Source of the DNA: Ctena decussata
Lineage: Eukaryota > Mollusca > Bivalvia > Lucinida > Lucinidae
NCBI GenBank assembly: GCA_963989385.1
Contig: OZ022511.1
Location: 5,456,001-5,520,000, forward strand
Direction: 5' to 3'
DNA: 64,000 nucleotides
Both the position numbers and the translations under genes were made by a program. The notes under the pieces are model-generated. The model was not told the DNA's origin. It did not search any database and saw only the letters and a list, made by a program, of their open reading frames with translations. Shown here in pieces: positions 36,435 to 48,600 of the stretch (position 1 is the stretch's first letter; every line of letters starts with the position of its first letter).

Positions 36435-36637
36435 CGAGAGAAAGTCATAGGTGCACGATGCTCCATCTATAGTGTGAAGGTCAAGTATCTGGAACGATAT
36501 GGACATCTGGTAGTCCACTTTTACAATCCAATAACAATTAAGGTTGAAGTCATACATCCCGTCTCCATCTCTGTCGGGTGGGCTAATCCAGCCAGAGGAA
36601 CTTGTCAGAGTCTCTCTGCAATGTTCGTTTGAACTTC
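36435..36637 (-). CDS. CUB domain exon, first half (next CUB)
   Basis: This 203-bp exon starts in phase 1 after CTATTACAG and ends in phase 0 before GTAAGTAAAA. It encodes HCRETLTSSSGWISPP, then the loop DRDGDGMYD, then NLNCYWIV, a strand with QMSISFQILDL, and CTYDFLS. It parallels 48756-48961 in length, phase and the acidic DxDGDGxYD loop. The matching second-half exon was not found further left. 32482-36223 is a tandem-array mobile element, and the region beyond it down to position 1 is all repeat, so the completing exon is probably outside the window. A MITE with hAT-like ends lies 25 bp upstream of the acceptor. Confidence 0.85.
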
Positions 36638-39600
36638 CTGTAATAGAATACCATAGAGGCCCAAGGGCGTAGCTACCTATACGGCAAATACGCAGGTGCG
36701 TATTGAAATTTTGTCAAAATTGACAAAATTTCAAAACGCACCTGCATATTTACTTGCTGAAAATTTATAAATTAGACCAGATTTCAATACCAATTGCCAA
36801 AGTGGCTGAAATACTAGCTTTCTCTTCAAGAAGTAGAGGATAAAACATGGTTGTGCGTATAATAAAATTACCTCTAGCTACGCCCCTGAGGCCCTAACTC
36901 CTTTGATAGAAGTGCAGAATAAAATACACGTTGTGTACTCGGAGGACAAGATTGACATATTAAAAGACTGACGAGAACTTACTTCAAAATACAAATATAC
37001 AAGTACAGAGGTTGCTGCAGGGTGCAGCAAAAGATAATGCATGGCGCAAGAAATAAGCTTTTCAGTTTTTGACGATGGAAAATATTTGACCCAATGGTCC
37101 TGCATTTGAAGCCATCTAGGAAGTGGGCATGGGATTCATATAAAAAATTATGGTCGCTTTTCGTGAACTGTTGTCAGTTTTATGAAAATACGCCTTTCCC
37201 TTTAGGTTTCTGAATATGGGATTTGAATGTATATATTTGTTCCATACCATTGCCTTTAACTATGTAAAACCAACCGCTGATCGACTAATAGTCGACATAT
37301 ATTGTTCCTTATTTCAGTTTTTTTTCTGGGCTTATTGCAGGACTATTTTTTATCAAATTTCTAAACATTTTTTGCTGTCATAAATTTTACATTGAATAAC
37401 TCAAACAAACATTATCGCTTTTATTTTACATAACTATATGAAAAAAATGAATATATGCATACGCTGTGCCCAAGATACAGTGGGCTTCTTTTCCCCACTA
37501 TCCATACGGCCACTATCATATGGGCAACCTTTTATATCCGTAGAGAGCCGCCGTGGTCAACTCTCGAGCGTTGGCGAACCACGAAATACCGTACTTCTTA
37601 GGTTATAAGACCGAAGGTTCTCACCCCAAACAATACTAACAATCAAGATTTTTCGTTTTTTTTTTTGTTTTTTTTTTTTTTAAAGAAAATTCCATACTAT
37701 AGTGGAATTTTATAAAACTGATTTAGGTATTTGGGGTCATTTTAGAAAGGGGAAAACCCCGTTTTATAGCCGAATAAATATGACATACCTTCTGTGTGAT
37801 GAAAAGCAATGCCAAAGCCGCAGTTCTTGACAGGACAGTCGTCATGTTGATTGGAGTAGAAATGCACATACAATACGTTGGATACTGTCTCTCCATCCTC
37901 CTGTGACCGCTTGCCACAAATTACATGTCTTTGCAGTGCTGCTCTTTCATATATCTGTAAAAGTAGATTACCGTTTATTCAGGCTTTCAAGCGTCCCTAG
38001 AATTCATAAAACATCCTAAAGTGAGTAGGCCATCCTAAATTCCTGAAAGATCACTTAAAAATGCCAAATTCCTTTAAAAAATCCCTAAGTTTTCCTTTCT
38101 GATCCCTATTTTTTCTCAGTATCCGGTCTTTATACCATTAAAACTGGGAAAATGCATTGGCTTCAGTAGGCTTCTGGGGGCGTTGTTAATTCTAAAATGG
38201 CGTTGCCCCCAGAATCCCCCTCAGACCCCCTCTGTATTAACTTTTCATCATGGACCTTCTATCCATTAACTAGCTCACTAACTTGGGTTTGTCACATGAC
38301 TATATCAGTTAGTACTTTCAACTTTAAAAAAAAAACTTTAAAAAGGTAGATACAGCGCATAATTTTGCTTGAAAAAGTCCTTTAATTCCTACTTTTAGCC
38401 CTAATATAGTGTGAAATAGCCCTAATTTCAGTCCTAATTTTTGTCAAGTATTGCTTGAAAGCATGTTAATTCTAAACTGACGTTTACGTTTTCCCGTTGA
38501 ACGTATACAAAACGGTGTCGTGGGAAGATTTAAATGATTAATTACGTTGCTAACGTCGCAGCGGCCAAAGGGCCTGATATGATTTGGGCCATATTTGGCC
38601 CGCATATTTATGAATTTTCAGAAACTCTGTTGTGATATATGAGTGTTGAGACTTTTTACTATCTATCTATGAGTAAAATTTTCTACATCCTTGCGGTTTT
38701 TTATGTTTTTTTTCTGCCCCGCGTCTAGTTGTACCCTAATCAACTGACTTTGGCATTTTCAACCACTTTTTGACTACATTTAGGCTTTAAAATTTGTCAG
38801 CACATGCAAGTGCACAGCTAATGTTTAGAAGAATAACGCATTTTAATAATGTCAACAATGCTGTGCACTTTTATGTGCTGATACTTTTTTTATCAAATAA
38901 ACCTTACAGTTTCTTCGATATTTTTTCCGGTTATCTCAAAATAAAAATGCCCATATCTCCGCTCACAGACAAAATAAATATATGTTGTGGGTATACATTT
39001 TCTTAGTTAGAACACAGGAAATCATTTGGTACACATTTTATTTTGATCAGTTGAATTTTTTTTTTTTTGGTAAGCGCCTCTCGACTTGTAAAGTTGAGTG
39101 GGTGCGGTACCTGGACAGGCCTTTAACAGTACACATCTGTTCAGTAGTGCTGTACCACATATTAGTGTATCACCAAAAGCCTGTTAAATGTATCAAGTGC
39201 TCTCTAAAGCTGTTTTAACTGTTTTATTTCGTTAAAGGAAAAGCTTCTAAACACAGATTTCTTGTCATTTTATTTAAATATAACTTAGACAAAACAGACA
39301 TGTCTCAAATCACGTTATTCTGAGGATTCACGAAGAAGAAACAGATTATTTCTGTATGAGCCCGTTTACTCAGATGGTTACCAATAGAAACCATGTAATT
39401 TTGAGTAAATTTGAATGGGGCCAAAAACGGCCCAATTCTTACCAGGTCTTTTCGCGTCATGATGATGTCGGATGTAAATATTTACTATTGTCGACGTCCA
39501 CCTCAAACTAGTCCTTTGGAAAACGTCGCAATACTCTTGCATTTATAGTCTGTATAATGCTTGAATCGAAATAGTTGATCCTTCCTGGTAATTTATCGCT

Positions 39601-42600
39601 GATTGTATCTTAAATAATGTTTGAGCGGTCAATATATAGTCCAACCAGTTTCTAGTTTGTTTGTTTTTTTGGTCATTTAGTTAAGGTACATGGGAACACT
39701 TTACGGGGGAATAACTATATGAGCCGCGACAGGAAAAAAACAACAAGGTGGTTGTGCGCCCAGTGCAGACTCAGATCAGCCTGGGCATTCGACCAGTCTG
39801 ATCAGTCTCATTGCTAAGCGCTTAAAGGGTAGCAAAGGTCTAAGCGCACTCCATGCGGACAGTGAATACATCCGCCCAGTCTGATTTGAGTCTGCGCTGG
39901 GCGCACAACCACTTTGTTGGTTTTTTCGTGTCGCGGCTCCTTATCATCGTCAATTTGCCTCCATTCTCCATTGAGTCAGTTGTCTAAGGGCAGATTATAT
40001 TTCCTTGTCTCATACGTAATTAGTTATTTTGAAAATAGAAATCAGCTTTTGTTGAAGGCATGAACAGTGTTGCACATTTCATTACTGGTCAAAAGAACCT
40101 TCACTGTTTTCAGTGATCGCAAAGAACCAGAAAAATATTTATAGACTCCAGATATAGGAATCACATAAATAACTGTTCAGTGCATTTTCAATGGTCTCGA
40201 CAATTTATACCAAAAAGTATCTTAGGTGCATATCTTCTATTATAATGGGCATGAGGCGCTCTGGTAGCTCAGTAGGTTAAGCGCTGGCCTACTGATCCAA
40301 CGGTCCCGAGTTCCAGCCCAACTTTAGGCGGAAATCTTTCCAACCGTAAACGGGGTTCCATTGCACACAGCCTTTTATTATTGCACACAGCCTCCCATCG
40401 TCCTGATATGGCTGAATATTCTTGGCAAGAATATAAACATAAGTCATCCTTCCATCCTATATTGATGGGCAAAACAAAGGAAACACTTTTTGAACGCATA
40501 TATTTTACTCATTTCTCATGACCCAGCTGTGAAATTTTGCATTAGTCATTCGTACTCAAAGTACATCGAAGTGGTATAGTAAAATTACTTAGTTAAACGC
40601 TAGACTAGCGGCACTGAACGTACATGCCAGGTTTGCACTTTTTCATCGAGCAGAAAAATGGACAATACGAGTTTGCTGTAAACTTGTATGTGAAATTTAG
40701 GTTGTTATTCTAAACAAACCACAACGTTTGCGTCTTATTTTCTTGATGACAAGGCTCTCTGTGAAAAACGAAAATCATACACACAGAGTATGATTCAGAG
40801 GCAAACAGAAAGGATAGGCTAAATATCGTCAATCAGTCGTGACTCAAGTGTATTTTATAAAGCCAGGCACGAACCGCTTTGAGCGGTCAGCCTGTAACGA
40901 AATCTGACTGCACTAAAAGCATTGTCGTCATGTAAATGAAACGCATACATTGTGGTTTGTTAGAAAAAAAACTATAAATAAAAAAACAAAAATTCAAATA
41001 CAGACTTTACAGCAAAATCGTATTGTTTAATATGATGATCGTGCAAAAAGGGCAAAACCAACTGATACGCATAGTGTCACTAGCCAAGCAAGATATTTAG
41101 TATTCTTACTATACCACAGCGTTTTACTTTGAAAAAAGACACAGCATGCAGAATTTAAGACCTGAGCAATCAATAATAAGAAACATCGGCATTTAACTAG
41201 AAAATGTGTTTATGAAACACTATGCCCCCAGCCATATGCTTGCCTCTAAAGAAGTTCATTCCATACGGTTTAAGTCAGAAAGGGGTATTAATCAGTTCAT
41301 CTACATCTTAGTCTGTAACTGTATGCCACATGTAAGGAACCTAGCCTAAGAGATTCTTCAGATATACTGGACAAAAGAAAAGTCAGGTATCAAATATTTG
41401 ACTGAAACTTAAATCATGAAAAATAAATTATCCAAAAATAATTTTCTTCTGTTCAAATGAAGCTTTCAAAGCAGCACAGAACTGCATAAAAAATATTGGA
41501 ATCGGATTACGTGACATACCAGTAGAAACGAATAAACAGATATAACCCTAAAACTGTTGTGAAAATTGGTATCACAACAAAATTGAATGTCCGTGATCCT
41601 TGTCTTTATCCATGCAAAACCATTGCCAGTGCTCAGCGATATCTCTAGGGGGTCTTAATATCTGCATGACAGCTACTCGGTGTTCTTTTGGTAAAGCGCC
41701 AGAGGCTCATTTGGGGACTTTTTTGCCATTTTTCATGAAAGGCCTGAATTGGCTCTCTGAGTGTTCCCTGAAGCCTCTGGTGATTAGAATTAGTGTGTTG
41801 TAACATCTGTCAAGCATGTCCAACCAGATTTAAAACTTGTGATCAACTAGACTTGTCCATACGGGGAGATGCATACGGGCGATGGTCTCTGTCCCAAGCT
41901 ACTGGTTCATTACAATAGCACAGTGAGAACGCGCATTTTTGTCCATTAAATGATTTAATCTGCCAGTATTAGCAAAAAAGGCTAGTAACAGACTTCACAC
42001 AGCTAATTTGCTCACTTGCATTCTGGTAATGAGGCCAGGATTAATGCAATTCCATAGAAATGCGAGACAACAGTCGGCAAAAAGTAACAGAAATTGGCAG
42101 CTGGGTCATTGGACCCATATTCTTTTCACAGATGAGTCTAGATCTGTATGTAGATATCCACATTGATGGGAGAAGGGTGTGACGCATGCCAGGTACACGT
42201 CAAGTAGACTATGAATTAAATTGTGTAGTTGAATATGACTTGTCTCGAGGAGGATGGATGATGGATGGTCCGGCATCTGGATTAGCAGCTGTGTGGACTT
42301 GCGCATGCCAGACAGAGGCGCTCTGATTGATGTTCGAGTTATGAATGGCATGTTTTATCCAGGTACCAGACCGTTTGCTGAAGTTTTTGGCAATGACATA
42401 ATCGAATCACAGGGCAAATGTGGTGGACCAGTACCTAGCGAGAGAAACAATCACCCGAATTGACATGTCAATTTGATCACAAGTTTTAAATCTGATTCAG
42501 CATTCTTTGGACGTGCTACACCGCCAATCCAGATCACGAGAGGCTTCTTGAATCTTAAAAGAGAGCTCACTTAGGCCTTTCGAGAAAAATGGCAAACGAA

Positions 42601-45600
42601 TCCCTAAATGGGTCTCTTGGGATTAACCAGAAGCACCGAGTGGCTTTCAGGCAGTTATTCAGGCCCATGGAGGTCACACCGAGAACTGAAAATAATTTTG
42701 CATTGATAAATCTAAAAATAATGGACATTCAGTTTTGTGTTAATACCAGTTTTCACTTTGATTTTAGGGGTATGCCTGTTTATTCATTTCTACAGGTGTG
42801 TCACGTGATAAGATTCCAATATGTGTCATGCAGTCCTGTGCAGCATTGTTTGATGTATTCAACTGAAGAAAATGATTTTTAAAAGTACTTTTTTCAATAT
42901 AAAAATTTCAGTCTAATGTTTGATCCTTAACTAATTTTGTCCAGTATACTTTGTTCACAATGTTATTCATATAGTTTGGTCCTATAAGAAATGCCCGTAT
43001 CCGAAAAAGGAGAATAACTCAACCAAAAATTTTATGAAATAGGCTCCAACATTAATCAGCTCATCTACACTTTGAACAATGTCTTCCTGCAAAAAATCAT
43101 GATCCTAGCATAAGGGGTCCTCGAGATATTTTGTTAACAAAGGTCCATAGGCTTACAATGCACTAAGTTTAAAAACGGGCATAACCCGGTCAAACATTTG
43201 CATTCTTTTTCAAAAGCTAATGAGGTCATCTGCACCTTAGGTAATGTCTTCGTTCCAAACATCCTGCTCCTAGCATCAGGGGTTCTCACGATATTTTGTT
43301 AACAAGTTTCCATAGGCTTACAATGCACTTAGTTGTAAAACGGGTATAACTCAGTCAAAGATTCACGATTTTTTTCAAAAGTTAATCAAGGTCATTCACA
43401 CCTTAGACAATGTCTTCACGAGAAAAATCATGATCCTAGCATCAGGGGTTCTTGAGATATTTTGTTAACAAGGTTCCATAGGCTTACAATTTAGATTAAC
43501 TCCAATTAAGTCCCCAATACTGCACAAGTATTCCAATCCCTTCAAAAGACCTGGAATGTATCCTAATATCTCTAAGTGCAATGCCGAAGAGGTGTAATTG
43601 TTGTAAACATTTATGTACCAAATCTACCATTACATCATCTGTCAATGGTAGAACATATTCAGTCGTCAATAATTCTGAACTGGACTGTAAATCGACTGAT
43701 CTGATATACGTTTTAACCTGAAAAACAAAAAATTGCAACATGCAATATGTTGGACAAACTAGTCGTGCCCTTAAGAAACGATTTGGTGAACATTATCGTA
43801 GAATTAAAAATCCTAAAAAAATTGATACTTTTCTTTATCAACATTTTAAACGTACAGGCCATTCTCCTGCTGACGTATCTATACAGCCAGCAGAGAAAAT
43901 AATTTATAACACTAAATCATCCTCGCGTTTCCAAAATATAAAGAGACACGAGGTTGAATTAAAATGGATAAAATTGTTACAAACTGCATTTCAATTAGGG
44001 TTTAATGACAACATTTATCAAGAAGGTAACATTTCGAAAATGCCTAATTTTGATGTATTTTCTCTTTTTGATATTCCAAAACGCAAGCATAGAAGTCATG
44101 GTTTAAGAAAAATGGTAACATAAAACGAAAAAATACTGCTGTTAAAAATACCAATACTTCCCTTAACATTTTGTCGGAAATACTAAGAAAACCAAGGTCG
44201 ACATTCTATGCTCTCATTTTTATGTTCTCTTCCGGTTTCTGTTAAATGCATTTTAGATAATGAGGCTAATAAGTTCTACGATAAGGGTCATCAACTGTAC
44301 GAGGCCGCACTCCTGACAAGATGTTATACTCAACATGCTCTTCGTCCACTAATCGAATCTGAGATCAACCATAAAAGACATTTTCTCAAAATTCCTTTTA
44401 TAAATAAAGGAATTGATTTTATTGACCTACAAAGTATTTTTAAGGATCGGTCTGTAACTGCATCGATCCCGGATTATTTTGTGAATAAGGAGCCACATAT
44501 CATATGTTATAAATAAAACAAACCAATTAGAAACACTATATTTAACTTTAATAAACAGGTCTCAGATCTTGATGTTCACACAAATACACCCGAAACATAA
44601 GATTGTATAGACTCCAAATTTATCTATCCTGCCGCTGGCCATGTCATTACAGGGAATCATAATATCATTTCAGATTCAAGAATTCGTAACATTATTTCGA
44701 AGGGACCAAAATATAGATTTCCTAACCGTATTGATTTTAAAAAACGTAGGGAAGATATAGCCTGTTCTTTAACTGATTTTGGTAATCGATGGTGCAAGCG
44801 GGAACATGTTGAGTCTGATGCCTTAAAGGAATGGAAGGTGAACATTTTTAATGTAATGGATAAACGTATTAAATTATATTCCCAAAACACAAATCTTTTG
44901 CCGCCTAAACCTAAATCAACATTCCGTCACCTGAAGTTGGGTATCCAGCAGTTTCATAGTAAGTACGTTCTGGTTCCAGCATACAAGGCTGCAAATAACG
45001 TTGTCGTTGTTTGACGGTTACACTATATTAAACCATTGAAACAAGAACTTGGCGGCACTATGGCCTTTGAAGAGACTTCAGAAGACGAAAAGTCTGTTGT
45101 CTTTAGGCACTGTAATGATATAGCCCTCAAGTTTTCTGTAAATGTAGAGGAACGGCAGGACAAGCTTCCTACGATGTACTGGTTACCTAAACTTCATAAA
45201 CGACCATATAAAGCCAGGTTTATTGCTAATTCTAGTGCTTGTACCACTACTGAACTTTCCAAATTATTAACTTCTTGCCTTACTGCTATCAAAATTCATG
45301 TAATTAGGTACTGTGAAAAAGTTTACGAACGGTCAGGAAAAAAATTGTTTTGGTCAATTAAAAATTCTACCGAGGTTCTTGATAAACTGAAGTCTATAGG
45401 ATATCGCGCGTCTAGTTTGTCTACATTCGATTTTTCTACACTCTATACAACTTTGTCCCATAATTTAATAAAAAAGAAACTAATAAATTTAATTGAGACT
45501 ACTTTTCAGAGAGAGGGTGCTCTTTATCTTGCTCGCAATGATAAACATGCTTTTTTTACTTCCGATGACCAAAAAAGGTTTAAAATGTGGTCTTGCCAAA

Positions 45601-48600
45601 ATGTTTGTGATGCTTTAGTATATCTTCTAGATAATATTTTCATCAGATTCGGTACTAAGTTACACAGACAAATTATAGGAATTCCGATGGGTACTAATTG
45701 CGCTCCTCTTGTAGCAGATTTGTTTCTATTTTGCTATGAAAGAGACTTTATGATGTCTCTTTCTGATGATGCTCAAGCTCATGTCATTGAAGCATTCAAC
45801 TCAACGTCTAGATACTTGGACGACCTTTTAAATATTGACAACCCTTATTTTGAAGAAATGGTTAGTCAAATTTATCCTGCTGAATTGCAGTTAAATAAAG
45901 CAAATACTTCTGATACCGAGGCCCCATTTTTGGATTTACATTTATCTATTTTAGATGGATTTGTTTCATCTAAAATGTATGACAAACGCGATGATTTTGA
46001 TTTCGACATTGTTAATTTTCCGTTTTTGGATGGTGATGTTCCCCGCACCACTTCTTATGGTGTTTACATTTCTCAGCTTATTCGCTTCGCTAGGGTGTCT
46101 AGTCATCTGGCTGACTTCAATGCTCGTAATAAAAGTTTGACTGCCAAGCTTTTACAGCTAGGGTATCGGTATCATAAACTTCGGAAAGTTTTTTTCTAAA
46201 TTTTATCGTAGACACTTTGAATTGGTTTCAAAATATAATATAGGGTTAAGGTCACTTTTGCAACAAGGCCTATCGGAACCTGAAATTTATGGTGACTTAG
46301 TATATAAATTACGCAAAATCGTAGGGAACACAGAATTTCCCGATCAATTTAAGAAAATTATCATACGATTTAAACGCATTGGCTATAACATAGATGTAAT
46401 GCGACAGTCTGCATGCTTAGTGGTTAACCCAATCACGGTTGACAACTTTGCTGTCCTCTTTAATTGCATGCCGGTGGGTCGGGGTTCAGACTCTATGATA
46501 GCCCCTACATAAAGCTATATATTAGTTGGTTGGGGCCAGATGTTTGTCTGTTTCTTGGCCCACCGGGGTTCAACTGGTGGTCTTCTTTTGCTCCAGTACT
46601 CCAGTGGTGTTGCTGACGCCCCAGGGATCTCCGGGTGTCTCAACACGTTTTGGCTGTCGAGTCCTCATCCGTGCTTCATCACGGTCTTTTCTTGATCTTA
46701 ATTGTTGGCCGTGATGACTCTCTGATGAGTTAGGGGACCTCCATACGAACCGAACTACCAACTAATTGTGTGCACCGCAGCGGAGGTTGTGGGTGAAGGT
46801 TTGGGCCCAGTAAAACCGGTTTAAACCCCCCCCCAGTAGTTATTACTGACCGTCCCAAGGCGGTACTTTTGTTGCGGTTGCATTTGTTTTATGCTCGGTG
46901 CTATTTAATTTATTGTGTTCTCAGTTTAATTCTATCATAAAAATAGAAAATAGGTAAAAATAATTGTTAAATGTTTTTCATATAATTTGCTTAGTCCGAT
47001 GTAACCCGTCTGTTGGTCTAAATTATTTAGTTCAATAAAGATAGCTGAGTTGCCATCTATTTGGGAAAGAGCTGCTGACTCGGCTTATCACTTGTAATTT
47101 ATTGTTTGTTGGGATGTCTTTGTCAATCTTTCCCTTTGATGTTGGGGATAGGGTTTGGGATCTGATTCAGTCAGTTCCTGAAGTGTAGTTACTCTTTAAA
47201 TTTACAATGCACTAAGTTTAAAAAGGGACATAACCCGGGCAAAATTTGCATTTTTTTTTCAAAAGTTAATCAGGTCATCTTCACCTTAGGCAATGTCGTC
47301 ATGCCAAAAATCCTGATCCTAGCGTCAGGAGTTCTCGCGATATTTTGTTAACAAGTTTCCATAGGCTTACAATGCACCTAGTTGTAAAACGGGTATAACT
47401 CAGTCAAAGATCCACGCTTTGTTTTCAAAAGTAAATCAGGTCATTAACATTTTAGACCATGTCTTGCTGCGAAAAATCATGATCCTTGCATCAGGGGTTC
47501 TCGAGATATTTTGTTAACAATGTTCCATAGGCTTACAATGCATAAAGTCGAAAAAGGGGCATAACTCTAGAAATATATGACGGGCGGAAAAAATAGAAAA
47601 CAATATGTGTCCGCTTATTTTTCTTGTAGATGCAACATATATAATTTCAAGATCCTAGCATAAGCGGTTCTTGAAGTTTCCCAGCTTCCAAAAAGCGTTA
47701 CGGATGGACAGACGGACGGATTGGCCCAAACCAGTATGTCCACTCACATTCTCCAAAAATGGGGGCATAAAAATGTATACAATTTTATTTTACCTCTGTG
47801 TGTATGATTTCTGCTTGCCACAGAAAGCTTTTTCATCATGCAAATGAAATGCAAACATTGTGGCTTGTTTAAAACAATAATCGAAATTTCAAATGCAGAT
47901 TAACAGCAAAATCGCATTGTCCATTTTGCTGCACTTGGAAAACGTGCAAAACCGGCATGCAAGTATAGTGTCGCCAGACAAGTGTTTCAATCACTTATGT
48001 TTACTATACCACATTGATTAACTTTTAGTAAAAGAAAATCTTGCAGAATTTCAGACATGAGCAGTGAGAAATGAATAAAATATAAGCAATCAAAAAGTGT
48101 ATATTTTCTTTTGCCTCCGAGTATATAATGAGTATAAATGTTATATAATGAGTATAAATGTAATGAAGTTTTTAATTTTTCTTTATTCCTTAAAATTATT
48201 CCTTAGCATACAAAAAAATCCCCATAATATGAGTAAAAGGCTTAATAAGCGAAATGTTCTTAATATTTTATAGGTTTTAATTGTTTCATATATTTGAACG
48301 TTTTCCCTTGCGGAAGTTTTCCATTGCGTAAGATTTTAACATGATTGACTAACTGTAAATCATTGAAAATGTGCTATCATGTGCTTCAAATGGCGTAAAG
48401 GCTTTTTCTATATCCTTACGTAAATGGGTTAAGGTCAAGAATACGTAAATGGCACATACATAGAATTTTTTTAAATTTTGCACAGGGGTGCATTTTTATG
48501 TGTTACATCGAAATGTGCAATAAAAAAGATAGGTCACCGAATTCGTTTAGTCGCTAGATCGTTAACGACGGATGGACGGACGGCTGGATAACCGGACAAT

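Larger units (their letters stand above)
43491..47201 (+). mobile_element. Penelope-like retroelement with N-terminal GIY-YIG domain
   Basis: A 3711-bp insertion interrupts the 155-bp tandem unit. TTACAAT is duplicated at 43484-43490 and 47202-47208. The order GIY-YIG endonuclease then RT, instead of RT then endonuclease, is that described for the Naiad/Chlamys group of Penelope-like elements (Craig et al. 2021), common in molluscs. The 3' untranslated part is about 690 bp. The 5' end is truncated within the endonuclease domain, and about 230 bp of unrelated sequence lies between the target duplication and the element. It sits in an intron of the CUB/Kringle gene, in the opposite orientation. 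Confidence 0.85.
41222..47767 (+). mobile_element. Tandem-array element with ATGCCCCC/GGGGGCAT ends and nested insertions
   Basis: It starts ATGCCCCCAGCCATATGC and ends with a GACGGACGGATTGG tract and ATGGGGGCAT. The unit is about 155 bp with GGGCATAACCCGGTCAAA, AATGTCTTC, TGATCCTAGCATCAGG and TTTTGTTAACAA. Units lie on both sides of the Penelope-like insertion (43000-43490 and 47202-47700). A Tc1-like relic occupies the left part. Confidence 0.65.

Noticed and set aside
40258..40335. tRNA gene
   Set aside because: A and B boxes are present but the acceptor stem does not pair and the sequence continues into a SINE body.
42589..42882. 97-codon plus-strand ORF
   Set aside because: It overlaps the end of the Tc1-like transposase in the wrong frame.
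46700..46760. Hammerhead ribozyme (CTGATGAG) in the 3' tail of the Penelope-like element
   Set aside because: CTGATGAG is followed by CGAACC rather than the required GAAAC-type core, and a good stem II was not found. N-terminal-endonuclease elements are reported to lack canonical hammerheads.
46513..47201. SECIS hairpin
   Set aside because: ATGA words exist (for example near 46712), but I could not fit the quartet, apical AA and distance rules by eye. Left as an open test rather than a call.
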